Positions 11,850 to 21,663 of a DNA stretch of 64,000 nucleotides are shown here, one piece after another (the stretch's first letter is position 1; every line of letters begins with the position of its first letter). Origin of the DNA: Isoetes taiwanensis. Lineage: Eukaryota; Streptophyta; Lycopodiopsida; Isoetales; Isoetaceae. The notes beneath the pieces are model-generated. The model worked only from the letters and a program-made list of their open reading frames with translations, was not told the origin of the DNA and did not search any database. A program made the position numbers and the translations under genes. The stretch is taken from positions 2,841,090 to 2,905,089 of the forward strand of contig JAJEKV010000066.1 of the NCBI GenBank assembly GCA_021234155.1, given 5' to 3'.

Positions 11850-12850
11850 TCCAATCAGTAGGATTGATTACCTATTCTCTTTGATTATCTTGAAAGGTCC
11901 AGCCCACCTTGAGCAAGCTTCTTGCAATTCCCCGATCCCGAAGCCACCGCTTCACCTTGATCTTGAGCCACACATTGTCGCCAACTTCAACTCTCCTCGA
12001 CTTGCTCGATGCTTGTTTACGATGCTCTTTTCACGCCGACTTCGCCGCTAGGAGATATCCTCGCACTTCTTCCACGAAGCCGCCGTGATATTGGCCAACA
12101 TGTGCCGTGGAGATTCTACTTTTGACATGTGATTGTGCCAAGTGTCCGGAGTTAGGCATTGATAGCCGAATTGATCATAAACGCGACATTTGGGATGATT
12201 CCTGCTTGGTGCTATTGTATGCAAACTCGACTTCAAGTGAATAAATTCTTCCCACATACCTTGCTTATTCCGCATATAGTTTCAGAGCATGTCCTCCAAA
12301 ATTTCGCTGGTCCGCCTCCGCTTTTGGCCATCCGTCTGAGGATGATACCGCGGCTCATGGATAACTTCGCCCTAATGGTCGCAAAGAGGTCTTGCCAAAA
12401 GGCGCCATGAACTTCGATCCCCGCGCAGATAATCTCCCTTGGCATACCATGAAGTCTCAAGATCTCTTTGGTGAAGAGCTTTGTTGTATCCATAGTCAGA
12501 TTCAGAGTCCCCGCAAGGCACCTAAATGTGCCATTTTTGACAACTTGTCGACTACTACCATCAAAGCATCCTTCCTCTTACCGCCCTTGAAGCCCCGTGA
12601 TGAAATCCATGCCGATGACCTCCCACTTAGCGCTTGGGCACCGCTTAAGGGCTCCAAAGCTCCCCGAATTCGTCGCTCGTTTCTGCTTGGTCGACAAAGC
12701 CGACATTCCTTGATGTAGCGAAGCATCTCCGCTTCTTCATTCCTGGCCAATAATAGCCGCCAAGCTGCACTTTGAAATATATTTTTCATGAATCCCGCAT
12801 GGCCGGCTATTGGACTGCTGGTGTGTCATGGAGGATCAACTTCCTTACCC
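11850..12850 (-). pseudogene. Integrase of chromovirus
   Basis: Minus-strand pieces in several frames cover the Ty3 integrase. The N-terminal zinc-finger region carries CRLCRPSR (12502-12789). The start of the core carries KRKDALMVVVDKLSKMAH. A middle part carries TKEILRLHGMPREII and AFWQDLFA (12233-12493), followed by NKQGMWEEFIHL (12048-12275). The C-terminal GPF module (GGAGPFKIIKRIGNQSYRL in the second copy) lies near 11,893. Integrase inserts the cDNA into host DNA. Frames change several times, so no intact protein is encoded as the sequence stands. Confidence 0.75.
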
Positions 12851-13099
12851 AAGATTCCGCACACACAACTTGTTCTTATGATATAATAGGTTACCTTCCT
12901 TCTTAAAATTTTTGAAGGCTTCCCGCCCTTATCTGTTTTGCTTTTCACATAAACTTGCCCAAACTTCCTTGAAGTCGACATCCGCTGGCAAGGATTCTTC
13001 GATCTTCTTCCCCAAGTCACCGAAAGCGCCGAAATTGCATTGCAATGCACTCTAGTTGTCGATGCCTTGAAAGCGCATCCGCTACCACATTGAGCTTCC

Positions 13100-13500
13100 C
13101 CGCTTGTAGACTATATCAAAGTCATACTCTTCAAGGAACTCCATCCACCTTCTCTCGGAGGTGTGGTTACAAAGTTGAGGTGTGGTTACGTGAAAATACA
13201 TACCGAGGCTCGATGATCTGTATCCAATTGGAACTTTCTTCCCAAAAGGTAATGCCTCCAAATTTTAATGCCCCGACAACCGCATTGAAGTAGCTCTTGA
13301 TCATGCGGGGGTAGCCAAGGCTGCTCATCTTCCCGGAGTCGGACGCTTACTACACGCCTTTCTTGCATGAGACCGTGACCTATAGCTATCTTACTCCCAT
13401 CCGCCAAAGCTTATCTTTCTCCGCGTCCGGGCAGGTTAAGACGGGGCTGTTAAGGCTTCCTTCAAATGTTCAAAACCCTTTTGGGCTTTTGTGCCAATGA
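13100..13500 (-). pseudogene. RNase H of chromovirus
   Basis: The minus-strand frame 13186-13407 reads PPHDQELLQCGCRGIKIWRH, then YLLGRKFQLDTDHRA. This matches the family pattern ...THDkELLAiv.alkiWRHYLlG..F.l.TDH, including the catalytic Asp of TDH. Upstream, a frameshifted stretch gives the D-A-S region. The enzyme removes RNA from the RNA/DNA hybrid during reverse transcription. It sits between the RT and integrase pieces, as in all Ty3 elements. Confidence 0.75.
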
Positions 13501-13599
13501 TCTACCCAATCTTTTCACTTTTTCCGCCCTCGCTGTTCTGTTAGCGGGGCATTATCTTAGCAAAGTTCTTCACTTAACTTCCTCAGAGTACCCTCACTA

Positions 13600-14330
13600 G
13601 GCCGAGGAAACTTCACCTCATGCACATTCTTCGGTATGCCGCCAATTTAATGACTAAGGCTTCAATCTTGAAAGGGTCCGGCAAATTCCTTCACCGATAT
13701 CACGCGGACTAAGATATTCCACCTTTTCCATGGCGGCGACACTGGACAACTTTGGCGCATAACCGGTGCCTCTTCAACTTTTCGAAAGCACCCTCCTTAA
13801 GTGTTGTACGTGGTCTTCAAGGATCTGCTATACACCAAAATGTCATCAAAGAACACTATCACAAAGGTGTCTAAGAACTCCTCGAAGATATCGCTCATGA
13901 GCCTCATGAACGCTGTCGAGCTGCTCGATAAGTCGGGAAAGGCATTACCGCGAACTCATAATGTCCATACCAAGGCCCCCGAAGCGGCCTTATGAATATC
14001 TTCTTCCTTTATCCTGATCCGATGATATCCTCGACCTTTAAATCGATTTTGAGAAGACCTTTGCTCCTTGAAGCTGATCCATCAAGTCATCCGACCGGGA
14101 AGCGATACTTGTTTTTGATGGTGTGCTTGTTCAACCGCCCATAGTCTATGCACATCCTCAAACCGCCATCCTTCTTCTCGACAAAAAAGGATGGGCGCCC
14201 AAATGGCGAGACACTAGGTCTAATAAAGCCTAGGTCGAGCAACTCCTACAATTGCTTTTTAGCTCGGCCAATTCCTCGGCCGCATTCGTAGAGGGAGCCT
14301 TTACTTGTGGGCTTCGCTCCTGCCCGCTAT
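13600..14330 (-). pseudogene. Reverse transcriptase of chromovirus
   Basis: Minus-strand reading gives the RT blocks in order. [15 protein letters not shown] is followed by [17 protein letters not shown] and [14 protein letters not shown]; then KIDL, YGHYEFAVMPF, and the active site VIVFFDDILVYS at about 13,829-13,859. The catalytic motif is FFDD where the family more often has F/Y-I-D-D; both Asp are present. Frames shift at least four times. The enzyme copies element RNA into cDNA in virus-like particles. Confidence 0.8.
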
Positions 14331-14379
14331 CTCGCACTCGACTCGTGAAGGAGGAGGTGCCTCGATCTCATCCCAAAGA

Positions 14380-15110
14380 GATCATGGAATTCGCGGATCG
14401 CTAGGGCTATTTGCTTCGCAACTTACCGGCACCTTGTCTCTTTTGCTTTCTTTCTGACCGCCCGATCTCGCTTGAAGATGTATGCTACCGCTGCTCTTGA
14501 TTGACTTGAACAAACCGCTTAGAAGACATACACCGATGATGGGGAACAACTTCCTTACCCGAGATCTCAATAATGGCCGGGCCGCTGCTGGGAAGGTCAC
14601 TTTCCGCTTCCACAATCAATGATGGCCCCTGCCGGTCCGGTACTCCATTCCTAAGATCAAGCTATACTTGCCAATGCCCATTACTTCATTTCCGGATGTT
14701 TATTCCTGCAATTGATGTCGAAATTGATCCTCTTGCCTGCTGTCTGCCTTTACCACTTGCTAAAACAACGGGTCTCGGCTTCGACTTCAAGGGCTTCTAA
14801 CTTCAACATTTGCACCATTCTTGGGGACGAAAGTTATGGCTACTTCCCTCAATCTATCAGACTATGAAAGACTTGGCCTTGGCCTTCCCTACCGTGGAAA
14901 TTACCTTGTATTGACTCTCTCGCTTGTTCTCAGATCTATTATGCAAAGATATGACACTCACCCCCAATGTAGTCTCGGCTACTGGGCCAGCCGCCATCAG
15001 ACAGTGATGTCCCAATCTCCCACCTCGCTTAGTGCCGCACTCATGACATAGGGGCAATTGTTGTTCTATGGCCTCGGCCGAAGCATCCGGGCAAAGCCGC
15101 TTCTCCATGC
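14380..15110 (-). pseudogene. Gag zinc-knuckle and protease region
   Basis: The minus-strand frame 14857-15108 contains PLCHECGTKRGGRLGHHC, a CxxC...GHxxxC-like knuckle of the nucleocapsid. Downstream, 14382-14615 has WKRKVTFPAAARP, like the end of a Ty3 aspartic protease (the 'kKVtF' strand). I could not place the protease DSG/DTG triplet with confidence because frames shift between 14,640 and 14,830. Position between gag and RT supports the assignment. Confidence 0.5.
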
Positions 15111-15800
15111 ACTCCCTTTTTTCCTTGGGTATAGCTCGTAAAAGGATCGCACCGCTTTGGAGTAGTTTGATCCTCCCCGCTTGTCCTTGAAGAACACCCG
15201 CTTCTTCTCGCTCGCGCTTCCCCGATTGCCACCATATGGGGCTCTAGCCGACCTCGGCTTGCCGCCTAGGGCTATAGCTCCTCGATGCTTTGCCTTTGTC
15301 CTCAAAATACCGCCGCTTCTCGCCTCGCTATTCTCCAGGTCCCGCCTTGCAAGCTTATAGCCTTGCACTCCGCTCGAGCATCGTTTTAGGGTTTATTGCC
15401 CTCACCAACTTGCTAATCTCATCGCTCAGCCTCTTCAATATAACTTTCCACCGCCTTCCCTCTTCCCAACCCTTTGCCTTCCATCTGTTCGGTCCTGGCC
15501 TGTTCTTCCTCTTCCTGAGCCTGAGTCCGAGTCTGAGCTTGAGCTCTGAGGAATCCGAACTGGGGATCTCTTTGCTTCTTTCTTGTCCCTTCCTCGCTTT
15601 TCCCGAGAAGATGCTTGTGGCAATTGAGCTGCCCACCGAACCCGCCTCCCGCCAGGCTAGGCCGCGTAGCCTTTATCCGCCAAGGTCCGGCCCTCATCTG
15701 GGATATCTCCTCCTCCGAATCATGGGTTCCATTTCTTCAAATAGGTTCCCTTGCCGAGGTGGTCTAGGCGGGTCTCTTTTTCCATGATGTCTCTTTGTTG
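15110..15800 (-). pseudogene. Gag C-terminal region, charged
   Basis: Minus-strand frames here are rich in Gln, Glu, Arg and Ser (for example GKSEEGTRKKQRDPQFGFLR in 15419-15697, and SSSSDSDSGSG). They lead into the zinc-knuckle region. Composition suits the spacer between gag capsid and nucleocapsid, though no capsid signature is recognisable. The plus-strand open frame over the same bases is its shadow. Confidence 0.4.
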
Positions 15801-17040
15801 TTGTTCTCCCCGAGCCTAGGCCTCTAGTCGCATCCACAAGTAATTCATGGCTATATGGTTAGTTTTCTTGTTTCCTTTATATTGTTTACGCTTATTGGCA
15901 TAGTTGTGGCGCAAAAATGTATCAACAAGGCATTTAAGAGTGCAAGAGGGATTATATTTATATTATATAATATTTAGTACAAAAGTCTCCTGGATCAAGA
16001 GTCTAACTAATCTTGAAATCGCCGATAAGACGGTTGTCCTCAAGGAACTTTAACTTTGGGTCGCTCCACCGAATGACCCAAGTTCCTCGATGACGCTTGT
16101 CGACGAAATCCAAGAAGGCTCTCACCAGCCTTTCCACCCCGGGTCGGATGTAAGGGCTGTGACCACTAAATCTCGCCGACGCCGATAGGGTATGGCGGCG
16201 TCGAATCGTGTCAAGTGCCATTGCCCTCTTGGACCGTGACAACAGAAGTCGACATTTTACGCTTATGCGAGCATGCCCGGCCAAGCCCGAGTGCAATCCA
16301 GGATGAACACTTCCTTTATCCGGCTGAACTTCCGCCCTTACCGCTATATCTCCTATCTAGCAAAGAGCGCGTGTAGTCATGGGTTCCATTTTCCGGCCTT
16401 CTCCAGGTTTGGTATTTCCTGAGGTGCCTCCCCTACAGGGTCTGCTTCTTCCATGATGTCTGGGTGGAGGTCCCTGTTCACACTGTAGCCTAGGCCTCTA
16501 GCCGCATACACAAGTAATTGATGGAGGTATATGGTTAGTTTTCTTGTTTTGCTTGTGGTTGTCCCACGGATTGGCATAGTTGTGCAATAAGCGAAATGCA
16601 TCAACAAGACATTTATCAGAGTGCCAGAGGGATTATATTTAAAAGTATATAATATTTAGTGTCTTTCTCTCACTTGGATCAAAAGTCCGCCCCTTGAAAT
16701 CGCCTGTCCACCGCCGTCTGGTGGAGTAGTTCGGGTTCCACTGAGCCCCTCTCTCTCGCAAAGGTTCTCGATGTCGCCGAGGAGTAGATACTCCTCTCCG
16801 ATGATGATTGGGGCTAGGCTTGTGATGCCTAGCCCGAGTGGGGAGCAATCCCCATGTTCTCACGCTCGCTTAAAGTTCGCCATCTCCTCGCTCGCTTTGT
16901 TGCCGCTCCTCCTCCGAAGTCGAGCCCGCGGTACTTATTGTCGCCGGACTCTCTTCTTCGCCTTCCTTCCTCGCTTGTCGATATTGCAGACGATCGCTTT
17001 CTTTCCTCAAGATCGCTATGGGGTCCACCTCCACCGGAGG
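15721..17040 (-). repeat. Diverged tandem duplication of about 660 bp
   Basis: The segment from 15,721 (ATGGGTTCCATTTCTTC) is repeated from 16,379 (ATGGGTTCCATTTTCCGG). Shared landmarks are CCATGATGTCT, CCTAGGCCTCTAG, ATATGGTTAGTTTTCTTG, ATTGGCATAGTTGTG and GAGGGATTATATTTA...TATATAATATTTAGT (15,945-15,980 and 16,627-16,662), followed by CTTGAAATCGCC. The copies then drift apart. It lies in the 5' part of the chromovirus internal region. Confidence 0.65.
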
Positions 17041-17590
17041 GATAGAGGTTGCCCCATTGGGTTTTCGCACTACGGATAAGAAAATGGCTATGTCAGTAGG
17101 AGAAGTACTTGGTCCTGCTATGGTCAGACCATGTAGTCCGGCAGCCTTTGCGCTTTGTTGGTTAGGTATTGGCGATGTTGGGGACATCCTCCAAGGTCAA
17201 AGGGATGGGCGGGGACAAAATAGCCTATGCAAGGGGGGGACCTGGACAAGGAGGGTCCTACCCTAGCTTGGAACTCGCTAGGACTTGTCTATATGTCAAG
17301 GGTTGCGCTTTAAAGTAGCTTGCACATCTAATTCTTCTCGAAGACTCCTGAAGATGTCGCTGACATCCGCCTCAGAAAGATGGGCACCGGCCGTAATTAC
17401 CCACCAAGTCAGCAGCGGGCCATTGATCTAGCAAGGAAGGGAGTATCAAACGGATGCGTATGCCTCTCGTGGAGCTGGAAGATCGCCAAGCAAAGGGAGA
17501 GCAAACTTGCAGTGGTGCCAAATGAAAAATGATGGACCTATTTATAGAAAAGTGGAAAACCCTAATTTTGGATGACCTAGAATTCACCGA
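16000..17590 (-). pseudogene. Downstream TATA-led ORF unit in chromovirus leader
   Basis: Below a TATA box at 17,539-17,546 the minus strand has open stretches at 17372-17587, 16870-17187 and 16003-16296. The second (PIAILRKESDRLQYRQARKE...) is charged and helix-prone, and could be the N-terminal part of gag. The third contains RRHTLSASARFSGHSPYIRP. No domain is recognised. It may be gag itself or captured DNA; position just upstream of the zinc-knuckle region favours gag. Confidence 0.35.
17539..17546 (-). promoter_or_regulatory. TATA box (minus strand)
   Basis: TATAAATA on the minus strand, in the context TTTTCTATAAATAGGTCC, followed by a CT-rich leader (TTTGCTCTCCCTTTGC) typical of plant core promoters. 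The same context occurs at 19,498-19,505, about 1.96 kb away, each copy lying downstream of a pair of the repeated modules. Confidence 0.55.
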
Positions 17591-17726
17591 GTTGGGCGAT
17601 TCTTCGACCTATTAGGAGGTGCAATTGAGTGTTTGGAGGCTAATTTTTGGTTTAAAGCATGCTAAGAACACTAATGAACCTATTGCAAAGAAACCGAGAT
17701 CATTTGGTGAAAATAATTAGGTGAGG

Positions 17727-18003
17727 GTCACACACGCTATGCCTGATCGCATTTTGAGAATCTCATTTTCTCCCCTCGGCGCCGACGCGGTGAGACATGG
17801 GTCCTAATTGGGCTAGGGCTTACTCAATTTAAGTGATCTAAGGCTGTAATTCCACTAAACTCGCCGAAAGTTAGGCAGAATTGACCCTTTATTTGGTCGA
17901 TTTGAGCTGTTTTGGCACTTTTTAGTATAGTTCACACGCTATGCTTCAAAATTCCCCAAAATGAGAATCTCATTTTTCGCCCCGGCGCGACGCGGTGAGA
18001 CAT
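17727..18003 (-). repeat. Repeated upstream modules, pair 1
   Basis: Two copies (17,727-17,798 and 17,931-18,003) of a module of about 72 bp. It comprises TTCACACGCTATG, then a near-palindrome AATGAGAATCTCATTT, then a GC block CCCGGCGCGACGCGGTGAGAC. It lies upstream (minus-strand sense) of the TATA box at 17,539. A second pair is at 19,578-19,850. Position suggests cis-regulatory elements, but the function is unknown. Confidence 0.6.
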
Positions 18004-18346
18004 CGCCTCAATTTTGCTCAAAAGCTCCAATTTAACTAAAACAAAAGCTAGAAATCGATATCTTAACTTATCTAAACAAGATCCGCACTTTATTTACACA
18101 AAAATTTTTATATTAGCAAAAATGTTCATTATTTACAAAAAGGTTTCAAGGCCGTTCTCCCTTGATGTGCCTGGGTAAGATACATATCCTGCCTCATGAG
18201 GGTAACCCTCTTTCTCGCTGCACCGTGCGTGCCGCTGAATCTTCAAAATGCTGCACTATTTTTGCCTCTCGCCGCCTCCTCGTAGGGCACAACAACATTT
18301 CGTTTTCTGCTACTGCGCATGTCCGTGTTGTATTCCCCGCATGACT

Positions 18347-19401
18347 TCACTTTAACCGCTGAACGGCGCCCGGGATCAAGAGTCCGTGAACTTCTTCGAA
18401 GTGGCGGATCTCCTTGAGAGCTCGTTTCCAACTTCTTCTTCTTGTTCCGCTTACCCGGTGCTGCTCGGGAGGCTTGGGCCTGGGTGGCGGTGGGTTTGCT
18501 TGTCCGGACTTCTTGCCTGGATGTCCGCCTTCGATTGTTCTACCCCTCCGGCTCTCGAGTAGTAGGCATTGTATGCCTCCCACTTCACCATGTAATGCCA
18601 AGCAGTTCCTTGATCTTCTTCGATAGACCTTGACCGGTCTATCACGCACGCCCCCCCGCCAGGGTCGCGGGCTTTAACCCTATCCCACGCTGGAAAAGGT
18701 GGGGGCTTCTGTCCGCCGGACCGATCTTCCTCGTGTGCCACTCCTCGCCGGGTACCTCCCCTTCTCCACGGGGCGGGGTTTTGAAGAGCTCGCCCCCCCT
18801 CCAGTTGGGACGTAATCCTCGTCCGAGTCGCTTGTGAGGGCGGGTCTGCCGCCTGTTGGTTCGTTGATGACGGGACCCACCGCCCGCTTTTGCCGACCTT
18901 CACAACTTTCTTCCTTGCCGCCTGCCTTGATGGCTTTGGCTTTTTCTTTGGTTCACGGGCCGGCTCCGTCGTCTTCCCGGCTTGCCCTTCAAGCCCCCGC
19001 TGCACTCTTGGCTTCATACTTGCCGATGAAGCATCTGAGATCGCCTTTTTCATCCCGTGAGCTTCGCTGCTTGCCGCTTCTCTCCCTTGCTCCTCCTCCC
19101 GCAGGGTCTCGGGCCGTGTTGCTCCTCGCTTATTGGCTGCCCTCTCCGATCCCTTTGCTCCCGGTCCTCTCCTCCTCCACCGCGATCTCCTTCTAGGATT
19201 TGATGCATGATGTCCGGCCTGGCCGCCGCCTATGATCTCTCGGTGGTCGCCCGATCCGATCCTCGCATCTTCGCCGAAGAAGATTCGCCTTCCTAAAAGG
19301 CGTTTTGAAGGATTCTCCCAAAGATGCCGTAACCACCGGGCGTTGAGGATTCGGGCCCCACGATGCTTCCGGGCAAGCAGTCTGCTTTGTGCGGCCATCA
19401 T
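18347..19401 (-). CDS. 316-residue ORF (18451-19401) of unknown function in chromovirus leader
   Basis: This is the longest low-degeneracy ORF in the complex. It begins at 19,401 (MMAAQSRLLARKHRGARI), about 95 bp below a TATA box, and ends at 18,451; an overlapping frame continues to 18,347. It is strongly basic and Arg/Lys/Pro-rich, with RRRSRWRRRG and EPKKKPKPSRQAARKK tracts, suggesting nucleic-acid binding. Near its end is WHYMVKWEAYNAYY, weakly like a chromodomain strand. It could be an additional ORF or a diverged gag. High GC allows long chance frames, so coding is not proven; the promoter-like start favours it. Confidence 0.4.
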
Positions 19402-19497
19402 TTTACTTGCCGTCGACGGAGCCGAAGCCAGAAAATCGCCTTTGGCAACACGAGTAAACCTCTAAGGGATTAACGCGAAATGGGAGGGATCTAGGTC

Positions 19498-19505
19498 TAT
19501 TTATA
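19498..19505 (-). promoter_or_regulatory. TATA box (minus strand)
   Basis: TATAAATA on the minus strand, in the context CCCCTATAAATAGACC, 97 bp upstream of the ATG at 19,401. TGGGTCCCACC-like sequence and two repeated modules lie further upstream. This spacing fits a plant RNA polymerase II core promoter. Confidence 0.55.
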
Positions 19506-19577
19506 GGGGTCAATTTTAGGTCAACTTTTAAACTACCTTTTGGGGTGCTTAAAACGCCTAAAACACCTACTAGCAGG

Positions 19578-19850
19578 TTCATGACGCTATGCCCAAAATC
19601 CAAAATGAGAAAGTCATTTCCCGTCCCCCGGGCGCCGACGTAGAGACATGGTGGGACCCACTACTAAATTTTTGTACTTTTGGAACATATAACATGCTAA
19701 TTCTAATCGATTTTTAGCTCTAATTTAGATTTATCAAGCTATTTTACCTGAATTTACAACTTTTTGGTGTGTTTAGTTTAATGTTCACACGCTATTTCCA
19801 ACCCTAAAAATGAAAATCTCATTTCCTGTCCTCGGCGCTGACGGTGAGAC
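19578..19850 (-). repeat. Repeated upstream modules, pair 2
   Basis: Copies at 19,578-19,650 and 19,783-19,850, spaced about 205 bp as in pair 1. They share CACGCTAT, an AATGAGA/TCTCATTT dyad and GGCGCCGACG...GAGAC. Both pairs sit a similar distance upstream of a TATA box, so module pair plus promoter appears to have been duplicated as one piece. Confidence 0.6.
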
Positions 19851-20043
19851 CACCCTACTTTTTGGATGTTGGCTCACCAATTTTAGTCTTTTTACGCTTT
19901 TTATCCATTTTAACTCATTACTAGCTTAGCATCTACCACAAAAATGAGAAAAACAATTTCCCACTTTTCGAGGTTTAAGGATCCTATCAAGTTAGTACTA
20001 TCGGGAACATGGCTGCTTTTTGCTCTTGGTCTCCAAGAACATT

Positions 20044-20054
20044 GCTCGATACCA
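20044..20054 (-). other. Primer-binding site, initiator-Met tRNA type
   Basis: On the minus strand TGGTATCGAGC lies 3 nt beyond the LTR end. It matches the common plant PBS TGGTATCAGAGC apart from a missing A. It shows that the LTR at 20058-21663 acts as the 5' LTR for the internal region to its left. Confidence 0.75.
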
Positions 20055-20057
20055 CCG

Positions 20058-21663
20058 TGGACGCCCCCCTACTCGTGAGATACCGCATACACCCACCGTG
20101 ATACAAACAGGAGTTCTCCCCATACCAGCCATGCCGATATATGTGGCTCTCCACATGACACCGCAACCGAAGCCTGGGTTCCAAAGAAGAGTGAAGGGGT
20201 CATTTACCCCGCCTCCCTCGGGCCTACCTAGTCAAGAAGCGCAAACATACACGCCAAGATACAAAGTATCACATACCCACCCGTGAGGGTGGTACATCAC
20301 ATCCGCATAGACAATGATCAAAGACAATGCATATAGGGAATCCTACCCAAGGCTCGCATTAATGTGGATGGATTGACAAGCTTGGGTCTCCGTGAGTTCA
20401 TTGCGCATGCAATTCATGACAATGGATTTGGCCGGGCATAAGAACATGGCAATGGGTAGTCCACTCCATCCGCCCCCCCCGTGGCACACTTTGCGTAGTA
20501 GGTTGAAAAGTGTTGGGACTTGATCAGAGCCCCACGGGATGCATAGCCGAAAGGGCTATTCCCGGGTTACATCTCCCCAGTCCGATGGGGCAGTGCAGGA
20601 TCACCCTCCGTAGATCTACATGCCGACTCAAGGAGACTAGAGAGCCACCGCCTTATTCGACCGAACCCAATGGAAAGTGAACCCAAAGGGCAAGCCATTA
20701 GACCTAGTCACAATGATCCCCTGTAGGGCCTTACACACCGTGAGGGATCGCTCAAGAGTCGACACCTAACCTCCTTCTAGCCACCGTCCCCTTCACCCAC
20801 AACCGTGTGTGGTTCTTGTACACAAAGCCGAATCTATATGGTGCTAGAGAGGCTAATCTAGGAGCATCCACTACCAAGCTTTGGGTCTCTACCCCCTTCC
20901 CAATACAAGGAGTTCATAGAGATACATCCTCCACATATTATATCATAAGAGAACTAAAGAACAAGATCTAATCTATATCATAGAGTTAGGTTCTTTAGTT
21001 AGAGTCCGATACCTAGAGATCTAGAAGGTGGCATGGGCAATTTAATAGGCTAAACCCACCGATTTTATGACTAAAAAGAGGGTTTAAGCTATTAAATTGC
21101 CTAAATACCCATCCTTGAGGGACTCCTCCCCCGACCCCGAGCTCTCACCATCCCACAAAACGCCGAACCAAGGGAAACTAAGGGTCCAGCCTTCCCCTAG
21201 CAGAAGTTCGGGAGGCGGTTTTGGCTCTTGAGGCAGCCAAAACAGAGTTCCAAAGCCCTAGAAACGAAATTGGGCAAGTTAGGGTTTCCCTCCTAAATAG
21301 ACATGGGGGTTGGTTAGGGTTTCCACTTATCCCCTTTGGCATGTGGGATAATTGGGAATGGGCCCACTTGCCATTAATGGCTAGGTGGCAAAATGTGCCC
21401 ACATGGAAATGTGTGCATTAATGAATGTGCACATTGGAGAATGTGCACATTAATTGCACCTATGGGTATGGCCCACTTGGCATAAGGTGTCCATATGGAA
21501 ATGTGTGCCCACATTAATGTGTATATTGGTAAATGTGCACATTAATGCCAATGCACATTTCTAGCAAGTTGCCCCCTAGGGCTACCCACTTGGCTTGCGC
21601 GCCTACAGACGCCGGCCACGGGGATGGCGTGTACGCCGACGGGCAAGACAAAGATACGCCACA
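20058..21663 (-). repeat. 5' LTR of chromovirus, shared with neighbour
   Basis: A 1.61-kb direct repeat of 9004-10644. Its left edge abuts a PBS and its right edge abuts a PPT (21664-21674). It is therefore the 5' LTR of the full internal region and also the 3' LTR of the truncated internal region at 21664-23310. Such sharing is the signature of recombination between elements. LTR-LTR differences cluster at CTG/CAG, so element age cannot be estimated from raw divergence. Confidence 0.85.

Larger units (their letters stand above)
9004..21663 (-). mobile_element. Ty3 chromovirus with two LTRs, PBS and PPT (minus strand)
   Basis: A 12.7-kb minus-strand LTR retrotransposon. The order from 5' to 3' on the minus strand is 5' LTR (21663-20058), iMet PBS (20054-20044), a 4.2-kb leader region with extra ORFs, gag/zinc knuckle, protease, RT, RNase H, integrase with GPF motif, chromodomain, about 860 bp of 3' noncoding DNA, PPT, and 3' LTR (10644-9004). 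The chromodomain after integrase and the iMet PBS fit plant chromoviruses (Tekay/Del-like is my guess). The 5' LTR is shared with a second, truncated internal region to the right, so the whole is a recombined LTR-internal-LTR-internal-LTR array. Coding regions are frameshifted throughout. No convincing target-site duplication is visible. Confidence 0.8.

Noticed and set aside
15290-15787. 165-residue plus-strand frame
   Set aside because: It lies antisense to the charged gag region of the minus-strand chromovirus and has only low-complexity Leu/Ser/Pro runs.
20058-21663. Reading this LTR as a solo LTR
   Set aside because: A PBS abuts its left edge and a PPT its right edge, so it still belongs to element bodies on both sides.
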